In this document: positions 34,701 to 41,724 of the stretch, piece by piece | How the letters are laid out: every line of letters begins with the position of its first letter | Position numbering within the stretch: position 1 is the stretch's first letter | Assembly: GCA_043774925.1 (NCBI GenBank) | Contig: JAYVSZ010000058.1 | Location: 21,911 to 85,910, forward strand | DNA: 64,000 nucleotides | DNA from: JAYVSZ01 sp043774925 | Lineage (GTDB): Bacteria; Pseudomonadota; Gammaproteobacteria; Burkholderiales; Methylophilaceae | Direction: 5' to 3' | Notes under the pieces: generated by a model | The model's input: only the letters and a program-made list of their open reading frames with translations | What the model was told of the DNA's origin: nothing | The model's database searches: none | Program-made: the position numbers and the translations under genes

Positions 34701-35738
34701 GGCGGCGCGCATGTGATTGGCAACGTACTTGCCAATAACCAAATCAAATTGATGGATGCGGGCAAAGTTGTTTTTGCAGACACGCGTGTGCATCTGCATC
34801 GTATGTGGTCGGAAACCACTTACCACATGCAAAAATTGCGCGATAATCCAGCCTGCGCGCAGCAAGAATATGACCGCATTTTAGATAACGCAGATACGGG
34901 TTTGCACGCGCATTTAACGTTTGATATTAATGAAGATGTTGCCGCGCCCTATATTCACAAAACTCGCCCGAAAATGGCAATTCTGCGTGAGCAAGGCGTA
35001 AACGGCCATGTGGAAATGGCCGCCGCGTTCGATCGCGCAGGCTTTGCCACATTTGATGTACACATGAGCGACATCATTACAGGGCGCGTTTCACTTAAAG
35101 ATTTTGCGGGCGTAGTCGCTTGCGGCGGCTTTAGCTATGGCGATGTACTAGGCGCGGGCGAAGGTTGGGCGAAGTCTATTTTGTTTAATGCGCGTGCGCG
35201 CGACGAGTTTAGCGCTTTCTTTAACCGCAGCGATTCATTTGCACTTGGCGTGTGTAACGGCTGCCAAATGATGAGCAATTTGCACAGTATTATCCCCAAC
35301 ACCAGCCACTGGCCGCATTTTGTGCGCAATAAATCTGAGCAGTTTGAAGCGCGCTTTGCCATGGTAGAAGTCTTAGAATCGCCTTCGCTGTTTTTTAACG
35401 GTATGGCTGGAAGCCGCATGCCTATTGCCGTTGCGCATGGTGAAGGTTTTGCGGAATTTTCTGACAAAAACGTGGTCAATAGCGTGTTAGAGCAAAAATT
35501 GGCGACGATGCGCTTTATTGATAGCATGTCAACGCCAACCGAAGTATACCCGTTTAATCCTAACGGCTCGCCGCAAGGAATTACGGGTTTAACCACCCAC
35601 GATGGACGGTTTAGTATTATGATGCCACATCCTGAACGGGTATTTAGAGCGGTACAGCATTCATGGCGACCTGATGATTGGGTTGAAGATGGGCCTTGGA
35701 TGCGGATGTTCCGTAACGCAAGAAAATTTATTGCGTAA
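31791..35738 (+). CDS. purL: Phosphoribosylformylglycinamidine synthase (large, PurL type)
   Basis: This 1315-residue enzyme converts FGAR to FGAM with ATP and glutamine in purine synthesis. It is the one-chain proteobacterial form. An N-terminal PurS-like domain (1-150), a linker, two ATP-binding halves ([33 protein letters not shown] near 302-334 and the second [14 protein letters not shown] near 725) and a C-terminal glutaminase are visible. The glutaminase Cys is in GVCNGCQMM near 1160, and the His-Glu pair in [11 protein letters not shown] near the end. All key parts are present. Confidence 0.97.
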   Translation: [1315 protein letters not shown]

Positions 35739-35772
35739 CGATTTTAATTTGAATAATTGGAGAAATTGTAAT

Positions 35773-36255
35773 ATGAACTGGATTAAAACAGCCTTGGTAA
35801 TGTTAGCCTTGAGTTTATCTTTTAACGCTTTTGCACTTAACGAAGATGATGAGATGGCCTATAAAGACGCGCTTATTGGCGGGGATATGAAAGCAGTCGA
35901 GAAATTTATTAAAGCCGAACCTGAACTTGTCAATGCAAAATTCTTTGGCTGGTCTTCACTGCAAATGGCGGCTAACGCCAATCAACTGGCGGTGGTTAAC
36001 TACCTCATAGGCAAAAAAGCAGATTTGGATTATGTGCAACCAAATGCACATCACACCGCATTTATGCTAGCGGCCTTTAATGGCGCGACCGAGGTGATGA
36101 CTGCGCTTGCCAAAGCAGGTGCCAATGTAAATGAAAAACTAAAAGGCGATGTGTCTATGGTGCGCTATTTCCGCGATGAAAACGTGCCGAAAATGGTGGA
36201 ATTTTTGACCAAACTTGGCGTAAAAGATGACGGCTGTGAAGATAAATGTTTTTAA
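35773..36255 (+). CDS. Exported ankyrin-repeat protein
   Basis: I start this gene at the ATG at 35773, preceded by GGAG, after purL; the open frame reaches back into purL. The 160-residue protein has a signal peptide (ending FNAFA, about residue 21) and about three or four ankyrin repeats (ALIGGDMKAVEKFIKAEPELVNAK, SSLQMAANANQLAVVNYLIGKKADLD, TAFMLAAFNGATEVMTALAKAGANVN). The C-terminus has two Cys. Exported ankyrin proteins of this size are often protein-binding partners or inhibitors; the partner is unknown. A hairpin follows at 36291-36311. Confidence 0.85.
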   Translation: MNWIKTALVMLALSLSFNAFALNEDDEMAYKDALIGGDMKAVEKFIKAEPELVNAKFFGWSSLQMAANANQLAVVNYLIGKKADLDYVQPNAHHTAFMLAAFNGATEVMTALAKAGANVNEKLKGDVSMVRYFRDENVPKMVEFLTKLGVKDDGCEDKCF

Positions 36256-36290
36256 GCTAAATACTGCTCAGTTTAGCGCTTAGTGTTACA

Positions 36291-36311
36291 AAGTCGCTAC
36301 ATAAGCGACTT
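36291..36311 (+). terminator. Hairpin between the ankyrin gene and the cytochrome c operon
   Basis: AAGTCGCT pairs with AGCGACTT around a five-base loop. It is followed by A-rich rather than T-rich sequence, so it is a weak terminator candidate or a regulatory hairpin. Confidence 0.35.
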
Positions 36312-36357
36312 AAAAATGTTTAGAATGGTGTTTTAACCATGTATTAAGTTTAGCGCC

Positions 36358-36744
36358 ATGTTAATCAAAAAAATAATCGCATTAGCTTGGCTTACAAGCT
36401 TATATTTCACAACCTCAGTGGCGTATGCTGCTGAGGTTTTTGTTTTAGAAAACTCGCCAAGCGAGCAGCACACCCGAACACTTGCGGCATCCTGCGCGGC
36501 CTGTCACGGGACAAATGGGAATGCGGTGGGCGTATCGCCAGTTTTAGCGGGCTTAGATGCGACTTATTTCACCACGCAAATGCTGGCTTTTAGAAACGGT
36601 AGTCGCACTTCCACGGTCATGCACCATCATGCCAAAGGTTTAAAGGCCGACGAAATTAACGATTTAGCTGTGTATTTTTCGCAGCAAGACCGCGTGGCAA
36701 ATAGCGCGTTAAAGCCGCAAGCGCTGAAAGAGAATCATGACTAA
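36358..36744 (+). CDS. Monoheme cytochrome c (FccA/c553-like)
   Basis: This 128-residue protein has a signal peptide (about 1-24) and one heme site, Cys46-Ala-Ala-Cys49-His50, with a likely axial Met88 in STVMHHHAKGL. The GTNGNAVGVSPVLAGLDATY segment is typical of the c4/FccA group. The stop overlaps the fccB start by eight bases. It is therefore the probable electron acceptor of the flavoprotein, as FccA is for FccB, but it has one heme domain rather than the two of classic FccA. It opens a five-gene run. Confidence 0.88.
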   Translation: MLIKKIIALAWLTSLYFTTSVAYAAEVFVLENSPSEQHTRTLAASCAACHGTNGNAVGVSPVLAGLDATYFTTQMLAFRNGSRTSTVMHHHAKGLKADEINDLAVYFSQQDRVANSALKPQALKENHD

Positions 36745-38005
36745 ATCATTTAATCGGCGTGATTTTATTAAGACAGCAGGCCTGGCAGGCGCATGGATAC
36801 TGGCTCCCAGCGCATACGCCATGGGCTCGAAGCCGCCACTTGGCCATGTCGTTATCATCGGCGGTGGCTACGCTGGCGCTACAGCGGCCAAGTATATTCG
36901 CATGTGGAGCTTAAATAATATCGCCGTCACCGTCATCGAGAAATCGCCGCAATTCGTTTCTTGCCCACTCAGCAATTTGGTGTTGGGTGGCAGCAAAAGC
37001 ATTAACGATTTAACTTTTGGCTACGATTTAATCAAGAAAAACCATGGCATAAAATGGCTGCAGGACGAAGTGATTTCAATCGATGCTAGCACTAAAAAAA
37101 TTAAAATGAAGCGCGGCGAAATTGGCTATGACCGCCTAATTGTCGCGCCTGGTATCGATTTTATGTACGACACGTTGCCGCACTTGGAAGCCGCGCAACA
37201 GCAGATTCCGCACGCATGGAAAGCTGGCTGGCAAACCGTGAATTTGCGCAAGCAATTGGAAGCCATGCCTGATGGCGGCGTATTTGTGATGAACGTGCCA
37301 AAGGCGCCCTATCGCTGCCCGCCTGGCCCATACGAGCGTGCCTGCCAAGTGGCGAGTTACCTGCAAAACAACAAGCCAAAATCCAAAGTCATCGTGCTGG
37401 ACGCCAACGCAGAAATTATTTCAAAAAAAGGCTTATTCAGCAAAGTTTTTAGCGAGATGTACGCGGGCATGATTGATTATCGGCCGAATAATGCGATTAC
37501 CGATGTGGACGTTGCGAGCAAAACCGTCACTACTGAGTTCGACAAAGTAAGCGCCGATGTATTGAATGTGATTCCGCCGCAACGTGCCGGCAAAGCCGCA
37601 CAGATGCTGGGCCTGAACAATATTGATAAGCGTTGGTGTGAGGTGGATTTTCTCACTTACGAATCGAAAATAGCGCCAAATATTCATGTCATCGGCGATA
37701 GCGTTTCCGCTGGGCTGCCAAAATCTGCACACATGGCGACCAGCCAAGCGCGCGTTTGCGCCAGCGCCATTGTCGCGCTAATGGCGGGCGGCGTGCCCGA
37801 CCCCGCGCCGGTGTTCGCCAACACGTGCTATAGCTATGTAAACGATAAAATGGCCATGCACGTGGCGAATGTGTACCGCTATGACGAGGCCAAAAAAATT
37901 ATGGTATCGGCCGAAGGTGGCGGCGTTTCTGACAAGCCAAGCGAGCAGGAAGGCCAATTTGCGAGCGCTTGGGCGGCCAACATTTGGGCGGATACATTAA
38001 CTTAA
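36737..38005 (+). CDS. fccB: Flavocytochrome c sulfide dehydrogenase, flavoprotein subunit (FccB/SoxF-like)
   Basis: This 422-residue protein starts with a Tat signal (RRDFIKTAG, 7-15). The FAD-binding loop GGGYAG lies at 42-47. Cys76 in FVSCPLSNL aligns with the Cys that binds FAD covalently in Allochromatium FccB. Two more cysteines, in YRCPPGPYERA and RWCEVDF, fit the redox-active pair that oxidises sulfide. VIGDSVSAGLPKSAHMATSQA is the second FAD segment. It should oxidise sulfide to sulfur in the periplasm and pass electrons to the cytochrome encoded upstream. Its stop touches the next start with no gap. Confidence 0.92.
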   Translation: MTKSFNRRDFIKTAGLAGAWILAPSAYAMGSKPPLGHVVIIGGGYAGATAAKYIRMWSLNNIAVTVIEKSPQFVSCPLSNLVLGGSKSINDLTFGYDLIKKNHGIKWLQDEVISIDASTKKIKMKRGEIGYDRLIVAPGIDFMYDTLPHLEAAQQQIPHAWKAGWQTVNLRKQLEAMPDGGVFVMNVPKAPYRCPPGPYERACQVASYLQNNKPKSKVIVLDANAEIISKKGLFSKVFSEMYAGMIDYRPNNAITDVDVASKTVTTEFDKVSADVLNVIPPQRAGKAAQMLGLNNIDKRWCEVDFLTYESKIAPNIHVIGDSVSAGLPKSAHMATSQARVCASAIVALMAGGVPDPAPVFANTCYSYVNDKMAMHVANVYRYDEAKKIMVSAEGGGVSDKPSEQEGQFASAWAANIWADTLT

Positions 38006-39178
38006 ATGCGCTGCTACCAAACCATGACGCTTGTAGTTTTGCTGGCATCAACTTCATGTAGTGCAACCAGCATAGTAGCGCCGCCAGAATCAACACTTAA
38101 ATTACCCGCTGGCTTTCAAATTAAAGTATTTGCTAAGCTCAATAGCGCACCACGCATGATGGCGTTTGATAAAAATGGTCATTTATTTGTTTCTTTAGTC
38201 AAATCCAATCAAGTAGTCATGCTGCCAGATGCCAATAAGGACGGCCTTGCTGAGACAGTTAACGTGATAGCGGAAAGCCTAAACGCGCCGAATGGTTTAA
38301 CATTTGTCGGCGACGATTTGCTAGTGGCGAATCAGGATGGCATTGTCAAACTTACGCAAAAAGATGGCGTTTGGCAGGCGCCAAAACCATTTATCAGCAA
38401 TCTGCCAACTGGTGGCCACACGCTAAAAAGCATCAAAGTGGGTGCGGATAATTTTCTGTATCTCAATGTCGGCTCTAGCTGCAACGTGTGCGTGGAAGAC
38501 AACCCACTGCGGGCGACCATTTTGCGTTATACCTTAGCAGGCAAGCCATTGGGCAGCCAAATTCAAGACACTTTGGGTGCCAGCAGCCCAGTTTGGGCTA
38601 AAGGTTTACGCAATAGCCAAGGTTTTGCCTGGCAGCCCAAAACTGGCGCCATGTTTGCCACCAACGAAGGCGCAGATAATCGCAGCGACAAGAAAAATGG
38701 TAAAGTAAACGATGCGCTGCCACCTGAACATTTGAACAAAATCGAGTCTGGCAACAATTACGGTTGGCCGCATTGCTGGGGCGACCACTTTGAAGATCCG
38801 AATTTTACTGGCTCAGACAACTTTTGCAAAAACAGCACGCCGCCAGCCATCACCTTTACCTCGCACTCCACGCCGATCGGCATCACTTTTCTCGATAAAA
38901 GCAACTTCCCCGCCGATTATAAAAACGATGCGATTGTGGCGCTGCACGGCTCTTGGAACCGCGCGCAGCCAAGTGGCTACAAACTAGTGCGGGTGAAATT
39001 TAGTGGCGAAAAACCTGTAGAAGTGCTTGATTTTGTCACAGGCTGGCTCAATATAGATGAAGCCCAAGAAAGTAATCCTTGGGGGAGACCCGTGGATTTG
39101 ATTGTGGGAACGGATGGCGCATTGTACGTGTCTGACGATAAAGCGAATTTGATCTACCGCATTACTTATGGAAACTAA
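38006..39178 (+). CDS. Exported sorbosone/glucose dehydrogenase-like beta-propeller (PQQ family)
   Basis: This 390-residue protein has a signal that may be a lipoprotein type (LLASTSCSATS). The rest is a six-bladed beta-propeller of the soluble PQQ-dependent sorbosone dehydrogenase group: LPAGFQIKVFAKLNSAPRMMAFD, LNAPNGLTFVGDDLLVANQDGI, GHTLKSIKVGADNFLYLNVGSSCNVC, GLRNSQGFAWQP, GNNYGWPHCWG and HGSWNRAQPSGYKLVRV. The substrate is unknown. It is directly abutting fccB, so sulfide oxidation and this enzyme are likely expressed together. Confidence 0.85.
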   Translation: MRCYQTMTLVVLLASTSCSATSIVAPPESTLKLPAGFQIKVFAKLNSAPRMMAFDKNGHLFVSLVKSNQVVMLPDANKDGLAETVNVIAESLNAPNGLTFVGDDLLVANQDGIVKLTQKDGVWQAPKPFISNLPTGGHTLKSIKVGADNFLYLNVGSSCNVCVEDNPLRATILRYTLAGKPLGSQIQDTLGASSPVWAKGLRNSQGFAWQPKTGAMFATNEGADNRSDKKNGKVNDALPPEHLNKIESGNNYGWPHCWGDHFEDPNFTGSDNFCKNSTPPAITFTSHSTPIGITFLDKSNFPADYKNDAIVALHGSWNRAQPSGYKLVRVKFSGEKPVEVLDFVTGWLNIDEAQESNPWGRPVDLIVGTDGALYVSDDKANLIYRITYGN

Positions 39179-39179
39179 A

Positions 39180-39743
39180 ATGACACATTTAATCAAATTA
39201 ATCATTGCGTTAACCTTGTTTGGCAGCGCCAATGCAAAGGCCGATAACGCTAATGTGCTGCTGTACATTCAGCCCTATGAATACACGAACGAAGTAAAAC
39301 TGCAGCATTTTTCGCAGGAGTACTGGTATGCACAGGCACCAATGGTAGAGCCAATTGCCAAAGAGAAGTTGACAAAAGTCGTGGGTAATGTGAGCATGTG
39401 CGAAGGCAACGACACTGGAAAAATGCTGATTTGGCTGCAACCACGCATGTTTTATAACGGGCAGCTACAAGTGTTTTACGGTAAAGTGACCGCAAACGTC
39501 TATACTGGTGTCGGCAAGTTGGCTGGCGCTTATGTGGGCGAGTATACGCAACATGGCTCACTTGGCATTTTGCCCGCACATTGGCTGAAAAAAGCCTACG
39601 CCAAGGCGATGGATAACGTCGTTGCAAAAATGCAGGCGGATAAACCACTACAAACTTTAGTGAGCAGCGCGGCTGTTGGCGATACGCCATGCAGCATGGT
39701 GAGCTTACTGCCTGTGCCAAAAATTCGTGTAATGTCTTTCTAG
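39180..39743 (+). CDS. Hypothetical exported protein
   Basis: I choose the ATG at 39180, one base after the preceding stop; an ATG at 39168 overlaps the upstream gene. The 187-residue protein has a signal peptide (about 1-20, ending AKADN). The mature part has many strands and aromatic residues (NVLLYIQPYEY, LIWLQPRMFYNGQLQVFYGKV) and two Cys (in SMCEGND and TPCSMVS) that could form a disulfide. It is not recognised. It lies between two beta-propeller genes in one tight operon, so it may act with them in the periplasm. Confidence 0.78.
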   Translation: MTHLIKLIIALTLFGSANAKADNANVLLYIQPYEYTNEVKLQHFSQEYWYAQAPMVEPIAKEKLTKVVGNVSMCEGNDTGKMLIWLQPRMFYNGQLQVFYGKVTANVYTGVGKLAGAYVGEYTQHGSLGILPAHWLKKAYAKAMDNVVAKMQADKPLQTLVSSAAVGDTPCSMVSLLPVPKIRVMSF

Positions 39744-39752
39744 GAAAATAAA

Positions 39753-40628
39753 GTGTACAAAAAATCATTAAAAATCATTGTATTAAGCGTAGCTAGCACT
39801 TTATTGCTGGCTTGCCAAAGCACGACTGCTGTTTCTTACGTGCCACAAAAAGTCACTGGCTTAAAAACACCAGAATCCGCAATACAGGCTAAAGATGGCC
39901 GCATTTTTGTTTCAGAAATTAACGAATTTGGTAAAAATGGCGATGGCCAAATTACCGTGATTGATACAAGCGGTAAAGCATCGGTTTTCGCCAGCGGTTT
40001 AGATGACCCAAAAGGTTTAGCCATTATCGGGCAAGACTTATATGTAGCAGATATTGCCAAAATATGGAAAATCACGCCAGACGGCAAGGCTAGTGTTTTT
40101 GTGCCCGCTAACGGATTTACTTTTACGCCGCAATTTTTAAATGACTTGGAAACAGATTCGCACGGCAATTTGTACGTGAGTGATAGCGGCGATTTATTCA
40201 AAACAGGCAAAGGTGGCGCGATTTACAAAATTGATGCGACTGGCAAAGCGACTTTACTCATCAACGACCTAAAAGACGCGCGTATTAAAGCGCCGAATGG
40301 CTTATTGGCGGATGCTACGGGCAATGTGCTGGCTGAAGTGGATTTTGCCTCGGGCGTGCTTTACAACTTTAACCAAAAAACGGGCGCTTTAACTCGCATC
40401 GCAGAGGGTTTTGGCGGCGGCGATGGCTTAGTACGGCGCGCTAACGGCACGATGTACGTGAGCGACTGGAAAGGCGGCAAAGTATTCAGCGTCAGCAGCA
40501 AAGGCGAAGTTGCGCTGATAAAAGACGGCTACCAATCGGCCGCGGATATCGCGCTGACCAAAGATGAAAAATATATTATGGTGCCTGATATGAAAGCGGG
40601 CGAACTCGATTTTATCCCGCTTAATTGA
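39753..40628 (+). CDS. SMP-30/gluconolactonase-like beta-propeller lipoprotein
   Basis: This 291-residue protein starts at a GTG. It has a lipobox ending LLLAC (Cys21) and then a beta-propeller of the SMP-30/NHL kind: VFASGLDDPKGLAIIGQDLYVADIAKIWKI, FLNDLETDSHGNLYVSDSGDLFKTGKGGAIYKID, APNGLLADATGNVLAEVD and GGDGLVRRANGTMYVSDWKGGKVFSV. It may be a lactonase or a structural propeller; a catalytic metal site cannot be confirmed by eye. It ends the five-gene run that begins with cytochrome c, and a strong terminator follows. Confidence 0.82.
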   Translation: MYKKSLKIIVLSVASTLLLACQSTTAVSYVPQKVTGLKTPESAIQAKDGRIFVSEINEFGKNGDGQITVIDTSGKASVFASGLDDPKGLAIIGQDLYVADIAKIWKITPDGKASVFVPANGFTFTPQFLNDLETDSHGNLYVSDSGDLFKTGKGGAIYKIDATGKATLLINDLKDARIKAPNGLLADATGNVLAEVDFASGVLYNFNQKTGALTRIAEGFGGGDGLVRRANGTMYVSDWKGGKVFSVSSKGEVALIKDGYQSAADIALTKDEKYIMVPDMKAGELDFIPLN

Positions 40629-40641
40629 TTGCTTAGAACGC

Positions 40642-40671
40642 AAAAAAGCCACGCCTGCGCGTGGCTTTTTT
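40642..40671 (+). terminator. Rho-independent terminator of the cytochrome c/fccB operon
   Basis: AAAAAAGCCACGC and GCGTGGCTTTTTT form a perfect 13-base stem around CTGC, ending in T's. The symmetric A/T ends would let it work in both directions. Confidence 0.9.
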
Positions 40672-40680
40672 ACTACAACA

Positions 40681-40708
40681 CTTTACTTAGAGGGGATAAT
40701 AAGTAAAG
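40681..40708 (-). terminator. Hairpin after the small His/Lys-rich gene
   Basis: CTTTACTTA (40681-40689) and TAAGTAAAG (40700-40708) form a perfect nine-base stem a few bases after the stop of the 52-residue gene. No T run follows, so it is only a candidate. Confidence 0.35.
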
Positions 40709-40717
40709 TTTAAAAAA

Positions 40718-40876
40718 TTACTTAGCTGCTGGAGCTGCTGCTGGCGCTGGCGCTGCTGGTGCAGACATTTCAGCTTTTTTAGCGTGATGTTTTTTAGCGT
40801 GGTGTTTAGTGCCAGCAAAAGCGTTAGCTGAAAGTGCGAAACAGATTGTCATTAAAACGATAGAGATTTTTTTCAT
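40718..40876 (-). CDS. Small exported His/Lys/Ala-rich peptide (52 residues)
   Basis: Reading the minus strand from the ATG at 40876 gives a 52-residue product. An AAAGGAAA ribosome site lies just upstream. It has a signal peptide (MKKISIVLMTICFALSANAFA) and a mature part of about 31 residues: a KHHAKKHHAKK block followed by AEMSAP and an Ala/Pro tail ending AAK. The His-rich block could bind metal ions or acidic surfaces. Small basic exported peptides of this kind resemble acid-shock-type or metal-binding proteins, but no family match can be claimed. It is divergent from the two-component system, sharing a 160-base gap. Confidence 0.75.
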   Translation of the reverse strand: MKKISIVLMTICFALSANAFAGTKHHAKKHHAKKAEMSAPAAPAPAAAPAAK

Positions 40877-41037
40877 AATAATTTCCTTTAAGTTGGTATC
40901 ATTGTCTAAAATTACCTAGCTACATATATAGCTGGTTTAGCTGTAAAATGAACTTCGCTGAGATTAAAAGCACCGTCCATAGATGCCACTTTAACGACCC
41001 AGACTTACACCAACCTTACATAAAGTAATTGATATCA

Positions 41038-41724
41038 ATGAGAATTTTAATCGCCGAAGATGACGCCGTGCTTGCCAATGGCTTGGTGCGTACTTTTAGC
41101 TCAGGCAGTTACGCGGTAGACCATGTGAGTAATGGCGTACAGGCCGATTTGATGTTGCAAGAATCCGTTTACGATTTGGTGATTTTAGATTTAGGCTTGC
41201 CGAAAATGGACGGCTTGGAGGTTTTAAAAAAGCTGCGCCAACGCGGCGAAAAAGTCGCAGTGCTCATTTTAACCGCGCGCGATGCGATTGAAAGCCGCGT
41301 GAAAGGCTTGGATTTAGGCGCTGATGATTATTTGACGAAACCATTTAATCTGGACGAGCTGGAAGCACGTGTGCGCGCCCTCATTCGGCGCGGCCAGCTC
41401 GGCAGCAATTTACCGCTGCAATGCGCCAATTTAAGTTTAAATGTGGCCGATAAAATCGCAATTAATGGTGATATTCCGCTGCCGCTCTCGGCGCGAGAAT
41501 TTGGCCTGCTGGAAGTGCTGATGACGCGCGCTAACAAAGTGGTCAATAAGGGACAATTGCTAGAGGCGCTAGTGAACTGGGATAGCGAAATAAGCGATAA
41601 CGCGATTGAAGTGTATATCCATCGCTTGCGTAAAAAAATTGCGCCTTCTGGCGCGCGCATCCTTACCATTCGTGGCTTGGGTTACCTGCTGGAAGCCCAG
41701 AAAATGAACGAAGTAAAGTCATGA
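41038..41724 (+). CDS. OmpR-family response regulator (TctD-like)
   Basis: This 228-residue regulator has a receiver domain (1-115) with phospho-acceptor Asp51 in LVILDLGLPKMDG, acidic pair DD at 8-9, Thr in LILTARD and Lys in DYLTKPFNLDEL. A winged-helix DNA-binding domain (about 128-222) has LSAREFGLLEVLM and EVYIHRLRKKI. I start at the ATG at 41038; a TTG nine bases earlier is possible. It overlaps the kinase gene by four bases. The closest functional group by sequence feel is TctD/QseB, with the kinase of TctE type. Confidence 0.92.
   Translation: MRILIAEDDAVLANGLVRTFSSGSYAVDHVSNGVQADLMLQESVYDLVILDLGLPKMDGLEVLKKLRQRGEKVAVLILTARDAIESRVKGLDLGADDYLTKPFNLDELEARVRALIRRGQLGSNLPLQCANLSLNVADKIAINGDIPLPLSAREFGLLEVLMTRANKVVNKGQLLEALVNWDSEISDNAIEVYIHRLRKKIAPSGARILTIRGLGYLLEAQKMNEVKS

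Noticed and set aside
39250..39768. A 172-codon minus-strand frame
   Set aside because: It is opposite a signal-peptide gene in a tight plus-strand operon and its product is Cys/Arg-rich with no recognisable domain.
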